Origin: Psococerastis gibbosa
Lineage: Eukaryota > Arthropoda > Insecta > Psocodea > Psocidae
Direction of reading: 5' to 3'
DNA: 64,000 nt
NCBI GenBank assembly: GCA_963971405.1
Contig: OZ020492.1
Span: 7,688,001 to 7,752,000, forward strand
Notes under the pieces: model-generated
Told to the model about the DNA's origin: nothing
The model's input: only the letters and a program-made list of their open reading frames with translations
The model's database searches: none
Shown here: one piece after another, positions 1 to 9,539 of the stretch
How positions within the stretch are numbered: position 1 is the stretch's first letter
Layout: each line of letters starts with the position of its first letter
Made by a program: the position numbers and the translations under genes

Positions 1-180
1 ATACACCATTTTTTAACTTCAGCTCTGAGTTTTAACTGACTGATTAATTTTTTTTGTTATTATTTGTTGCCAATGATTTATAGTGAATTTATGTAATAAT
101 ATATATTGAACATGCATTCGGACTATTTTCAAGGTGCCACTAAGTGGCAATTCACGGAGATTGAGTTGAGTTTTCATTAC

Positions 181-395
181 CAGCCATATGGCAACCCTCG
201 ACTAGTTCCTATGCTTGTTTATGTCCGTGGTCGATCTGAAGGCGTTCTTCCAGCAACAGTTGCTGCTGAGCCTCCGAGAAGTCAACGGAGTGCCACTGAA
301 GATGTCGACCGCAGATGTTGACGAAACATTTGGAAGTACGCTTTCAGATTGACCCATCATCCAGGATTATTCTGCTGCATCAAATTCTGAATTCA
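181..395 (+). repeat. Family V repeat, diverged copy, with hammerhead-like motif
   Basis: This is a diverged copy of the repeat also seen at 41680-41881 and 47108-47330. The conserved core is CTGAAGA at 296-302, a possible stem GTCGAC/GTTGAC at 304-309 and 317-322, and GAAA at 323-326. The flanking arms that form a 33-43 bp stem in the other copies are degraded here, although the right arm is still recognisable at 352-385. Penelope-like elements are known to carry hammerhead ribozyme motifs of this general form, so origin from such an element is an inference. The open frame through 106-321 is judged fortuitous. Confidence 0.5.
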
Positions 396-1649
396 GTTAC
401 GCCGTAATGCCCAATGCGTAGCGATGCAATATCTTGTCACTCACTCCTTCGTGAAATTATTTCAATGCTATCTGCCTTATTGGCCCTGTTTTAGGCTTGA
501 AACGGGATAGTACAGGAGGGGCGCTTTTCCCCCTTCTGTGTCCGCCTCTGGGCTGCCCCAAAATGTGCATGGTAGCAGCAGGAAGGGGCCGGAATTGGGG
601 CATGATGCAGCACCAGAGTTGTGTGTCATTTTGTGGAATGACGCTAATGCATAACAAACGGAATGGACATAATAATGCGTCAAACATAGCGTAGGTGGGA
701 ACCAAATGGTGTCCCTACAATGGATAATGGCCCCAGTGCTTCGTACTAAGTGCTCAATTATTATTTAACCAAAAGATTACTACACAACATTACTTCTGGC
801 TTTCTATACGCCCGAGAAGAATGCATATTGTGTTTGAAGGCTAAGGTCAGAGATCTGGCTCGATGTCATTGCTGATTCAGCGGGCCTATTACGCCGTTTA
901 GTGTTATCTTACTCCTGGGGTTAAAAATGTTAACAGAACAATTTTCTAATAGGTTAAGTTATTATTTATTTTTAACGCCCCGCAATTAATCACAATACTG
1001 TACAAAAAATTTAAAATAGCCTGTCATCATAGTAGAAATACCATTAAAACACCAGTCACAATACTCTTGAATACTTAAAGCTAACAAGAATTTAAACTGA
1101 GGATGAAATCTAAAAAAAAAAAACACCTGTTGAAGTAATAGAAACAAAAATACAGAAACGGCCACCCATAGTTTTTTTCAAAAGAGACTATACTAGTTCT
1201 GTTAAAAACACGAAATGAGTGCCCAGTTTCTAGTCAATTTGGATGACGTTAATACACAATAATTTTGTAATCTATAAAAGAAATGAGTCATTGGAATAAT
1301 TTTAAATTGATACTGACCGCATCAGTGATTTTATTTGTAATTTTTTATGTGATTCAATAATATATTTATTATGTCGTCTAGTAGAAATATACTGATTCGT
1401 GTTATTTTAAGGGTTTTCTTTATTGTTGTGAAGAAATGGACTGAAGACGGTTCCTCAAGTTCAATGGTTGCGGCGGTAAAGCGTAACATCATGTCTACTG
1501 AAAGAGAATTCAATATTTACTAGTAGAGCAAATGCTAAGTCATTGGATAGAGACAAATGAAATGGGGATTCGACAATTTACGGCTGAAAGAATCTTCCAT
1601 TTGTTCTTTTTTTAAATTTTGAACTTGTCCTTTGAGGTTTAACAGAAGC
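396..1649. other. No recognised feature
   Basis: AT-rich sequence with short overlapping frames on both strands at about 457-705 that look fortuitous. I see no repeat copy shared with the rest of the window, no tRNA-like promoter boxes and no credible exon. Confidence 0.5.
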
Positions 1650-1680
1650 CACAAGGTGGGTTGATACTGACTTTATTTGA

Positions 1681-2330
1681 ACAAAACGTCTTAGCCCTCA
1701 AATGTGTTCATGAAAATTTCACTTTACTTGACCTCTTAAAGCTCTGTGAAATAAGACGAAATTTTACCGTTTTTCATATAAACTAAGGTTTTCTCTTTTG
1801 AAGAAAAACGTCTTAGTCCTCAAATGTGTTCATGAAATTTTCACTTTACTTGACCTTTTAAGAGTATACACCCTGTAGGTAATTGGCAGCTCGAAATTTA
1901 ATACTTTTTATTTTTTATTGAATTAACTAAGCAAGTTATTAAAGATCTGGCTCATTTAAGTTGCAGAAGACTGCATCACATAATAAGGTATTTTTAATTT
2001 TCGAAATTGTAGTTTTTTCATAAACATGATAATAATTTATAAACAATAAATTTTCACGTAAAATAGATCTTATGAAAAAACTACAAGTTCGAAAATTAAA
2101 AATACCTTATTATATGATGCGTGAGGTAGTCTTCTACTCTTCTACAAATTAAATGAGCCAAATCTTTAATAACTTTATTAGTTATTTGAAGAAAAAATAA
2201 TGAGTATTACATTTCGGGCTGCCAATTTCCTATGGGATGTACACTCTTAAAGCTTTGTGAAATAAGACGAAATTTTACATGTTTTCATATAAACTAAGGT
2301 TTTCTCTCGTTAGCTGCATTGGCATCTTTC
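1681..2330 (+). repeat. Tandem duplication of an about 120-bp unit in the left arm
   Basis: Unit 1 is 1683-1800. Unit 2 begins at 1804, stops at 1861 and resumes at 2247 after a MITE. Both contain the same run of sequence around CTTTACTTGACCT and AATAAGACGAAATTTTAC. Unit 1 keeps the uninterrupted TTAA at 1736-1739, so it serves as an internal empty-site control for the insertion in unit 2. Confidence 0.75.
1862..2246. mobile_element. TTAA-flanked MITE, family G (copy 1)
   Basis: A non-autonomous inverted-repeat element with GAGTATAC at its left end and GTACACTC at its right end, exactly flanked by TTAA at 1858-1861 and 2247-2250. Long internal arms (about 1880-2010 and 2085-2220) pair with each other. 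TTAA target specificity is the hallmark of piggyBac-type transposition, but the GAGG-type termini are not a typical piggyBac terminus, so the transposase source is uncertain. There is no coding sequence. Confidence 0.8.
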
Positions 2331-3263
2331 TTCGAGATGTACAAATTTCTTATCATGGAGTAACTTTTTTATTGATTCGCATTGTTGACTGCAGTGAAAA
2401 TGAAATGAAATATACAATGAAAAAAAAAATACAAAAGGTTAGAGAGGTTAGAGGTTAATTTTTTGTTTTGGTTTTTTTTGTTGGACTTACCGTAGGACTA
2501 ATCCGTGTGCGGTTTATGCATTTTCTCCTCATGTTAGGGTATTCTGTTATAGTGTTATATGGAGATATCTTTAAAGCAATCTGGTGTTTTTTTTTTACTT
2601 GAATTTTTTGAGAAAGTTAATTTTGTATCCATTACAGTTCTATATTTGTGTAGAGTCTCGTACCTAGGTCTTCAGCTTTGTAGTCCAGTTCTCTAACAAT
2701 TGGGGTGCGCCGTTGCCTAGCCCAGAGCTATACGTAGGAGAGATGGGACATTACCATCCCGCCAAAAATCATTTTTTTTTTTTATTCCTGGGCCACTTGC
2801 TATGTCTTTGCAATGACTGGTCATCGGAAACGTGGTAAGTCATTACTGGAATTCTTGGCGGTAAGTCTATATATAAATCTAGGCTAGGCAATGGCGTAGA
2901 ACAGCTGGTAGAGACCTGGACTACGAAACTGAAAACCTAGGCTGGAGATTCCAAATAAATTGAACTCTAATGGATACAAAATTAACTTTCTCGGAAAATG
3001 TAAGTAAAAAAAAAAAAACACCGCGCTTTCAGGATTTTAATAACTGCACTCAACAGTTAGTTACTTCAAGATAAGATATTTGCACATCTTGAAGGAAGAT
3101 TCCAATGCAGGTAGCGAGAAAGTACATTCGTTTAAATGAAAAAATATATAGTGTTTCGTATTATTTCATAACGTTTTAAAAGGTCAAGAAAAGTGAATCT
3201 TTTATGAACACATCTGAGGACTAAGACGTTTTGTTCAAAAGAAATCAGTATCGACCTACATAA

Positions 3264-3689
3264 GGCGGCTATTCCATCTGTCAATAATCCGTCATTTGTG
3301 CATTAAAAATTGATGAGATGTTTGTTTTAAGAAGTGTATCCTGACAATGCGTTTTGTTTTTGCTTGCATACCGTTTTGTTTTGTCTGTTTTACAATTGCA
3401 CTTGACGATGGCGTGAGCCGAAACCGGTTGTGTTTTTTTTTTAAATTTATTACGTAAAACTGTACGAAGTAATTTTTTAAGAATGAGTGACAGCAAGTTT
3501 TACAAAGTTACTAAGGAGATTATTATGTTTATTTTTTTAAGAAGACTATTATGTAGATACTTAACTTATTTATTATAACTTAATTTATAATAGATAAGTT
3601 AAGTATCTACATAATTATCTCCTTAAAACAAGCATCTCATCAATTTTTAATGCACAAATGACGGATTATTGACAGATGGAATAGCCGTC
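3264..3689. mobile_element. TAA-flanked palindromic MITE (family A2)
   Basis: Terminal inverted repeats of about 69 bp (3264-3332 and 3621-3689) start GGCGGCTATTCC and end GGAATAGCCGTC. TAA flanks both sides (3261-3263, 3690-3692). A three-base TWA duplication with GGCG-type ends fits PIF/Harbinger (Tourist-like) MITEs. A second, AT-rich palindrome lies inside at about 3500-3630. A TTGACGATGGC..GCCGAAAC motif at 3402-3424 resembles the minimal hammerhead-like motif of Penelope-related repeats. Non-coding; the frame on the minus strand at 3281-3496 is a by-product. Confidence 0.75.
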
Positions 3690-3692
3690 TAA

Positions 3693-4203
3693 GATACAAA
3701 GTTAACTTTCTCAACAAAACCCAGAAAATGGAGGGCTGAAATACCCCATTCCTTCTACGATATATTGAACTCTAACCGAGCCGATAATGGAAATTTGAAA
3801 TAAAATGACGGGGAATATCCACTCATTCACGACAAAGTGATAATGGATTGATGTTAAATTGCAGTGAAAAGAGCGCCGCAAATTATAAAAGTTTCGTCCA
3901 AGTTAAGTTTTGGATAGGGAAACGATCAATTTCCTCAAAGACAAAGTGATTCAAGTGTTAAGTAAACGGTTAGTCTTCTTCGAAAATAAAGTCAGTCATC
4001 TGGTAGGATCCGGTAACCATTTCTAACTTTAATGTATAAATTTCTCAAAAGTAGTATAGTCTAGCTTTGCCTTTAAATTTTAAAATGTCAAAGGTATGTT
4101 TTTAATAAGGAACTACCAGACACGCCCACTCTCTGTTTTTTCACGATCAAGTTTCTCAGGAAATATCGATCGTAGAGCTATTATTTGCTAATTCACTTTT
4201 ACT
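3693..4203. other. No recognised feature
   Basis: The first 50 bases (about 3693-3745) resemble the arm sequence at 2965-3000 of the foldback element. The rest shows no repeat, promoter or exon that I can support. Confidence 0.4.
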
Positions 4204-4347
4204 AAGGCGGCGTTTCCATTGACCTCGTATTGCAGAATGCACACGACGTTGACGTGGTAGCAGACATTAAAGACTTATTACTGATGTTTGCTACCACGTC
4301 AACGTTATGTGCATTCTGCAATACGAGGTCAATGGAAACGCCTCCTT
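4204..4347. mobile_element. Short foldback MITE (family A-small)
   Basis: An almost complete hairpin: arms of about 60 bp run from GGCGGCGTTTCC to GGAAACGCCTCC. Boundaries can be read as AAGG..CCTT with ACT duplicated (4201-4203, 4348-4350), or as GGCG..CTCC with TAA and TTA outside. It contains the same two sequence modules as the longer MITEs (the TGCAGAATGC module and the GACGTGGTAGCAGACATT module) but in the opposite order. Confidence 0.7.
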
Positions 4348-4418
4348 ACTATTAGGTTATTTATATTTTTTTCTAATTGTAAGCTACGCACGGGCATGAG
4401 CCCCGCAGCATATGCTTA

Positions 4419-4803
4419 GGCGCCCATTCCATTGACCGGCTAGGGCTGTTTCCAACAACGGAGACGTGGTAGCAGACATTCAAGACTTAGGTGGCGTTTC
4501 CACTGATCTCGCGTTGCAGAATGCAAATGACATTGACGGAAATTAGAATTTTTCTTTTTATAGAAATCTATTAAAATGTTTGTACTTAACATATCCCATG
4601 ACGCCATTTTTTAATTTGAATTTTTTTCGTTTGTGATTTTACTGTATGATCATTGATCAATTTTAACTATTGCATAGAGGAAAATAAACATTTCCGTCAA
4701 TTCTGCAATGCGAGGTCGGTGGAAACGCCACCTAAGTCTTGAATATCTGCTACCACGTCACCGTTGTTGGAAATAGCCCTAGCCGGTCAATGGAATGGGC
4801 ACC
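4419..4803. mobile_element. Foldback MITE, family A (copy 1), TTA duplication
   Basis: The ends GGCGCCCATTCC and GGAATGGGCACC are flanked by TTA at 4416-4418 and 4804-4806. Each arm has an outer module (GGCTAGGGCT ... GTGGTAGCAGACATT) and an inner module (GGTGGCGTTTCC ... TTGCAGAATG). The loop of about 170 bp is shared with the copies at 28344, 49570 and 50666. The TTA duplication and GGCG ends point to a Tourist-like, PIF/Harbinger-mobilised element. There is no open frame. Confidence 0.85.
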
Positions 4804-4923
4804 TTATTAAACAGTAATGCAATTATGTTTTTGTAGAGGAGATAAACTGTATTTTATCATTGAGCAATTAGTAGAAAGAAGAAGGGTTTCACTACTTTTT
4901 GGTACATAGTACGTGGACGTCCC

Positions 4924-5081
4924 CAAGGACGGACACAGGGGGGGGGGGTAGTTGCCCCCCATAATTTAGAAAATCTGTTGTAGGTTAATTTAATATGTTA
5001 TAATTAAATCTATACTACATAAGTTTATTCTATTTTGACCTACAACTACCCCCCTCCCAAAATGGGCTGGATCCGTCACTG
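4924..5081. mobile_element. hAT-like MITE (family M, copy 1)
   Basis: Termini CAAGGACGGACACAGG and GGCTGGATCCGTCACTG are inverted repeats, with poly-G and poly-C runs just inside and an AT-rich centre. The copy at 35212-35381 has the same structure with a clear 8-bp target duplication. This copy shows no clear duplication, so its ends may have drifted. Confidence 0.6.
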
Positions 5082-5400
5082 ACACAGAGTGGCCACAGCT
5101 ATGGACTTCCCTCCACTGAACATCTACGCCATCCGTTTTTATACAAACCAAGTTCCATAACTCGTTCACGTACTATGAAAGAAAGAGAGAAAAAAGAAAA
5201 TTGTTTTTATTTTCCATTTGGGCGAAATTTTCGGCCCACTCTTACAATTAACCAATAATAAAGGAAATAGGACAATTAAATGGTTGTACAATTTTGCACA
5301 AATTAAACTGAAAAACAAGATAAATCATAAATTTTTGTAGTTTTTAGTTGTAGAAATAATACAACTAAATACACACACCATTCCCACTCCATACATATGG
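5082..5400. repeat. Repeat tail shared with 57416-57497
   Basis: The GAAAGAAAGAGA-rich segment at about 5172-5245, ending in CCCACTCTTACAATTAACC, matches 57416-57497. Both copies have a TGGCCACAG motif upstream. This suggests the 3' part of an unclassified interspersed repeat. No coding region is seen. Confidence 0.45.
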
Positions 5401-5787
5401 TTAAAATTGTCGTGACAAACACCTACAATTTTCAGTATATGTATCAAAATTTTGAGAAACACGTTTTCTTTCTAATAATTTCTCGATGCAAACTCTACTA
5501 TCGAAAGTTCCTGCAACATTTGGTTTAATTGATTTTTCCCACCAGTTGTCCTTTAAGGACTCCAACGGAGCCTCGTTGGCGTATCTCTCAACTGAGGTCC
5601 TGTGATGCTGGCGAGTCACGTGGTGTTTCTTGAGGGACCAGTTGGCCAGTGGCTGTGGCTCCACGATTTTTACTAGAAGTTTGTTGTACCTTGATTCGCA
5701 TTTCTCGACTACTTGTAGATAATGGATGGTACCGGTCAAATAACTGGAAGCTATGCAGTTTGTTAATCTCAAGGGGTGAATGGATTG
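5401..5787 (-). CDS. Unrecognised open frame of about 125 codons
   Basis: A minus-strand frame stays open from an upstream stop near 5788 to a TAA at 5401-5403. No ATG lies at its head; the first start-like codon is TTG at 5772-5770. The translation is charged and includes KHHVTRQHHRTSVERY and VCIEKLLERKRVSQNF, but I recognise no family. It could be a decayed exon, a transposon remnant or chance. No splice sites or promoter could be assigned. Confidence 0.15.
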   Translation of the reverse strand, partial: QSIHPLRLTNCIASSYLTGTIHYLQVVEKCESRYNKLLVKIVEPQPLANWSLKKHHVTRQHHRTSVERYANEAPLESLKDNWWEKSIKPNVAGTFDSRVCIEKLLERKRVSQNFDTYTENCRCLSRQF

Positions 5788-6103
5788 TCATCAACAATTG
5801 TAGGTGTAAGGACAGTCAGTACAACTTTTTTTTTGTTCAATATTTCTATGTTGTTCTTATGTTGTAAATTGTGATGTTGTTTATGTAAATACCTTCGTCG
5901 TGGATCCGTTTTATCTGTTGTTGGCATATTAAAAGCTAGTTATTTATTATGATTTATTTATATTATCCAGTGTCTTTTAGGTCATTCTGTACGAAAACAG
6001 CTTTAGACCGACACATGTGCATTGAATCTGTTTTGTATTTTTGACAACTCTAGAATTAATATTTCATGAGATATTTGATTTGCAATTGTAAAGATTTTAT
6101 CTC
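5788..6103. other. No recognised feature
   Basis: T-rich sequence without a repeat match in the window or any credible frame. Confidence 0.4.
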
Positions 6104-6107
6104 TTAA

Positions 6108-6470
6108 GAGGATATGTCACGTAGAAAACTGGCACCCCAAAATTAAATACTTTTCATTTTTTATTTAATTAACTCAGCATGTTATTAAAAATTTGGCTCA
6201 TCGCGTACTTTTACTTTTCCGTTTTTGTAGTTCTTCCAAAAATCCCAAAATACGCGAAATTTTAGTTCTGTCATATCTGTTCTGGTATTTATGGAAGAAC
6301 TAAGGTACCAAAATAAATTTAATATTTCCTATTATATGATGCATGAAGTAGTCTTCTACAACTTCCATGAGCCAAATCTTTAATGACTTGCTTTTTTAAT
6401 TAAATTAAAAATAAAAAGTCAATAAAAACAACAAATTTTGGGGTGCCCATTTTTTACGTAGCATGTCCTC
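6108..6470. mobile_element. TTAA-flanked MITE, family G (copy 2)
   Basis: Exact TTAA flanks at 6104-6107 and 6471-6474. The ends read GAGGATATG and CATGTCCTC. Subterminal arms share the ACGTAG / GGCACCCC and ATGAGCCAAAT signatures with copies 1 and 5. A central hairpin surrounds GTAGTTCTTCC and GGAAGAACTA. Non-coding. Confidence 0.8.
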
Positions 6471-6474
6471 TTAA

Positions 6475-7202
6475 TAAATAATAGTACAACATAGAACAAG
6501 TAGCAATAACCTTCAAATTACAAATTCAGTGGGATCAGGAAAGACAATTCACTCCTGTATAGCCTAATTGATAGATCTAGGATTGATATTTGATTTTGTT
6601 AAGAATACGGATAATGGGCGCGGAGCCGCTAGAAGGAGCCTATTTGTAGAGGCCAGATGTCGGACGGGGTAGTTAAATATAGTGCAAATTGTAATAAATA
6701 CTAATAATTTTGGTTTTACTTTTTTTACGGTCATATGGCTCAGTCAACGACAGGCAGGAGCACTATAGTCAGAATTTCACAGCTTTGACAATCCGTAGGT
6801 CTCTTATTCTTATCCAACATAGCAACTCTGCCTCTGTCTCACAGTGATTAGAGACGGAATGTTGGTCTGGACTGCATTATGTACGTTAACGTTTAATTTC
6901 GGTGATTATTAAAAAATTAAAAAATGTTTATTTATGTTTAGCCCTTTTCTGTGTGCGGGTGTAATTCTTTGTGTGCAAAGATACAACTATAAACAGATTA
7001 ATGTATTAATATCTCGTCTCTACCGTCAATACGATGTGGCATGGTCACTTTGACACGAAAACAGGTATTTTTTTATTATGGTAAGCTTATGCATTTATGT
7101 GCCATCTTAAACGGACTGTAAGGCTGACAGAGACAGAGTTTCCTATGTTCACTATGGGTTAGAATGTGCCGGATGGTCTAAGACTAAGAATTGTTAAGAA
7201 GT
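6475..7202. other. No recognised feature
   Basis: I see no repeat shared with the rest of the window, no promoter boxes and no frame of note. Confidence 0.4.
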
Positions 7203-7655
7203 TGTCAGGACATGTACCTATAGAGTAGTGGTATGGACTCTGACTTTCGCATGGTTGTTGGTTCAAGTCGCACACATGCTACATTTTCAGACCATTCTTC
7301 GGAGGGAGTATGTAAAGCAGGCGGTCCTGGGCCTTAGTTAGTAGTATGGTTAGACACAGTCCCAGGCCACGGTGTGGGCCCATAGGACAGTGGACCTCCT
7401 GATTATAGTGGATTCCGAACCACTTGGAAAACACAGTGAAGTCACACGATTAGTTCGGAGGTGACTAGGACAAGTCCTACCATGTTTCCCTACTGGCACT
7501 GTGCACACGGCCAAGTTATCTGCATCTTTGAACCTGCTCTGGTCCGCAACTTGGTAAGGCGGCCGGCGGTCCTGGGCCTTACTAGTTGAGTGTAAGAGAG
7601 GGCTTTTCAGCTAGGTTGGCTTAGTAACCAAACAACAAGTAATTATTTATTTATT
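7203..7655 (+). repeat. tRNA-derived SINE, family C (copy 1), split by another SINE
   Basis: The head carries an A-box-like TAGAGTAGTGG and a B box GGTTCAAGTCGC (about 7221-7272), as in RNA polymerase III promoters of tRNA-derived SINEs. The body shared with other copies (TGCTACATTTTC, CTTCGGAGGG, GGCGGTCCTGGGCCTTA) is interrupted at 7337-7564. The tail resumes with TAGTTGAGTGTAAGAGAGGGC and ends in an ATTT-rich run near 7640-7655. Confidence 0.75.
7337..7564 (-). repeat. SINE family E inserted in family C, possibly 5S rRNA-derived
   Basis: The insert is bounded by a perfect 17-bp duplication (GGCGGTCCTGGGCCTTA at 7320-7336 and 7565-7581), typical of LINE-driven target-primed reverse transcription. 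On its own strand it begins GGCCGCCTTACCAAGTTG. A second copy at 23406 begins GCCAACGGCCTTACCATG, which resembles the start of arthropod 5S rRNA. Shared later sequence includes AAGTGGTTCGGAATCCACTA. The 5S origin is an inference from this short similarity. Confidence 0.6.
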
Positions 7656-8261
7656 TATAGAAATTCAGAAATTAGTAGAGAATGGTAGTAATGAATTTTT
7701 ATGAGCTATAAAATAACCGAGTTGTTATGTGAATTACAACGTAGGAACGAAGGAGAACAAAAATTAGTTTTCATCTGAATTTAAGAAATGATGTTTCAAC
7801 TAAGAGCTTTACAAGTGTTGACTCGTTCTTCACGCAGGGGGGACGCTTCTCACTTGGAGCCTTGTCTCCCCTACCCTTTTCCGACGACCCCCCCTCACTT
7901 CTCCCTGGCCCCGCCCCTTATACTCTCCATCAGCCTCTTCTGCGACATCCCTAAGCAGCCGCCTCCTGCAACTGAATGCATTGCTGCATTTATAATGACT
8001 ATTTGGAGAGTTTCGGTACCATCAAAGGGATCGCTATAATAGCTAGATTAGCAGTGGAGGGGAAATGAGTTGTAACAAGTGTCCAGGAGCCCCCTCCAGA
8101 TGAAGGGCGAGCCTTCTCCCCCCCCCCCCCCTCCTATTCCATTTCTCCCGAGAATTTGATTGCAAAGGCTTGAAATGAAAGAGAAATAAATATTGAGACT
8201 TAGAACTGCAGATATTTAATGGAATGACGTTGAATGTGAATTTGTAACTATCGAGGCGTTA
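7656..8261. other. Low-complexity C-rich stretch, no gene seen
   Basis: The stretch at 7840-7960 and 8088-8150 is unusually rich in C, including a long C run at 8119-8131. A frame at 7788-8039 owes its proline content to this composition. No repeat family was recognised. Confidence 0.4.
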
Positions 8262-8425
8262 AGGGTCTTCACAATGTTAGTGTTATCGAGTTGTCTCTAG
8301 TTAAGTGTCTTATATCAAGTTATGATAACCAAACTAACTAGCGTGTTATCGCAACGCACTTGTTTGGTTAAACAGTTGGTTAAACCGGTAGCGCTGTGAT
8401 CGACGGTTGTTTGACCGCCGCCATA
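8262..8425 (+). repeat. Family U repeat, truncated copy
   Basis: It begins AAGGGTCTTCACAATGTTAG and ends near GACCGCCGCCAT, matching the reverse complement of the right half of the element at 25165-25668. Only one terminus is present, so the copy is truncated. Confidence 0.6.
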
Positions 8426-9536
8426 AAGATATGAACTTGAAAAAATAAAAAAGACATAAAAAGTGGAAGCTTTCCCAAAAAGCTCACTATTTACTCGACT
8501 GATTTACTGCTATTCTAAAAAAAAAGGTAAATTCACCTTTTTTTGGAGCAAAAATATTTCAGGGGAGAAAATTTATGTGAAACTACTGCGATAGCTTGTA
8601 GTTTTTATGCATTTTTCACATCTTTACGGAACGAACAATTAAGTAATTTCATCAAAATGAAACGGACTTCTTTCGTTTACAAAATATTTTGAATTTTAAA
8701 ATCAATGCATGCCTGTATGCTCGGAAACTGAACACTTAGACATAATATTTCCAATAATAAATTACAGCTTTAATTATTATCCAAGATTGTGAATATCACC
8801 GTTGGTGGTGGCATAAAGAAATTTTTTCTTCATAATAATTTTTATAATAATTAAAAGTGTGCATAAGCTTTATTTTTCAGAGCCTTAAAAAATAGTAGCC
8901 TAATTACAAGTTAGGTGAGTTTATGAACTTGGCTGTTCGCGGTAAGAATTCTCAACATGAGTTGACAGTGGCTAATCTATATAGCATTGCGTGCGGTCGT
9001 TATGGGGGTCGCGGGGACTCTTGTGTCTTAAGTTTATGATAGCAATCTGCGCTATGGCCAACATAACAAAAAAAATAACAAGATGCAGGTCTTTATTACT
9101 CCGTAGCTTGTCTCCGTGATTACTTTTACTACACCAGTTTTATTGCTACTAGCCTCTAATTTATCATGAGATGCCTTTCTTAGTTTGCCATAGGATTATT
9201 ATACTTTACTGTTCAGCCTTTGTTATTTTATGTTTTGTTATTAGAGTAATGGTGGATTTGTAATTTGGCGGGCTTTTGTTGAGATAACCGGAAATTGGCT
9301 CTGTGACTGTAAAAGTGATGGGTTCTTTTGTTTAATTGAGGGTACTTAGTGATACGTTTTAGGGATGGGCCCCTATTATTTGGCGGAAGTTGTGGTTGCT
9401 ATATCTTGTCTATAAGAAATAAGATTTAATTTATTTATTTTTTGGTTTTACACAGCACGTCCCCCCAATTTTTGACAAATTATATCAAATAATACAAAGG
9501 AAGTTCTTTTATTTAAATGTGCCCCCCCCCCCAAAA
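8426..9536. other. No recognised feature
   Basis: AT-rich, no shared repeat. A 3' splice-site-like TTTATTTTTCAG at 8869-8880 is followed 34 bases later by GTGAGT, but nothing supports an exon here. Confidence 0.4.
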
Positions 9537-9539
9537 AAA

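Larger units (their letters stand above)
1650..3263. repeat. Large foldback (inverted-repeat) element, family H
   Basis: The left arm (about 1650-2730) pairs with the right arm (about 2881-3260). The inner parts at 2586-2727 and 2881-3024 align almost throughout. The outer parts share the stretch near 1680-1745 with the reverse complement of 3170-3250. The centre (about 2728-2880) is itself an inverted repeat related to the element at 59869-60032. Both arms carry a tRNA-SINE-like segment (2645-2727 minus, 2881-2950 plus). The left arm has a tandem duplication and a 385-bp MITE insertion; the right arm is flanked by another palindromic element. No coding capacity is seen. Confidence 0.7.

Noticed and set aside
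106..321. 71-codon frame at the window start
   Set aside because: Runs through the family V repeat; the equivalent frame is not conserved in the other copies.
8869..8919. Possible 34-base micro-exon between TTTTTCAG and GTGAGT
   Set aside because: No transcript, conservation or neighbouring exon to support it.
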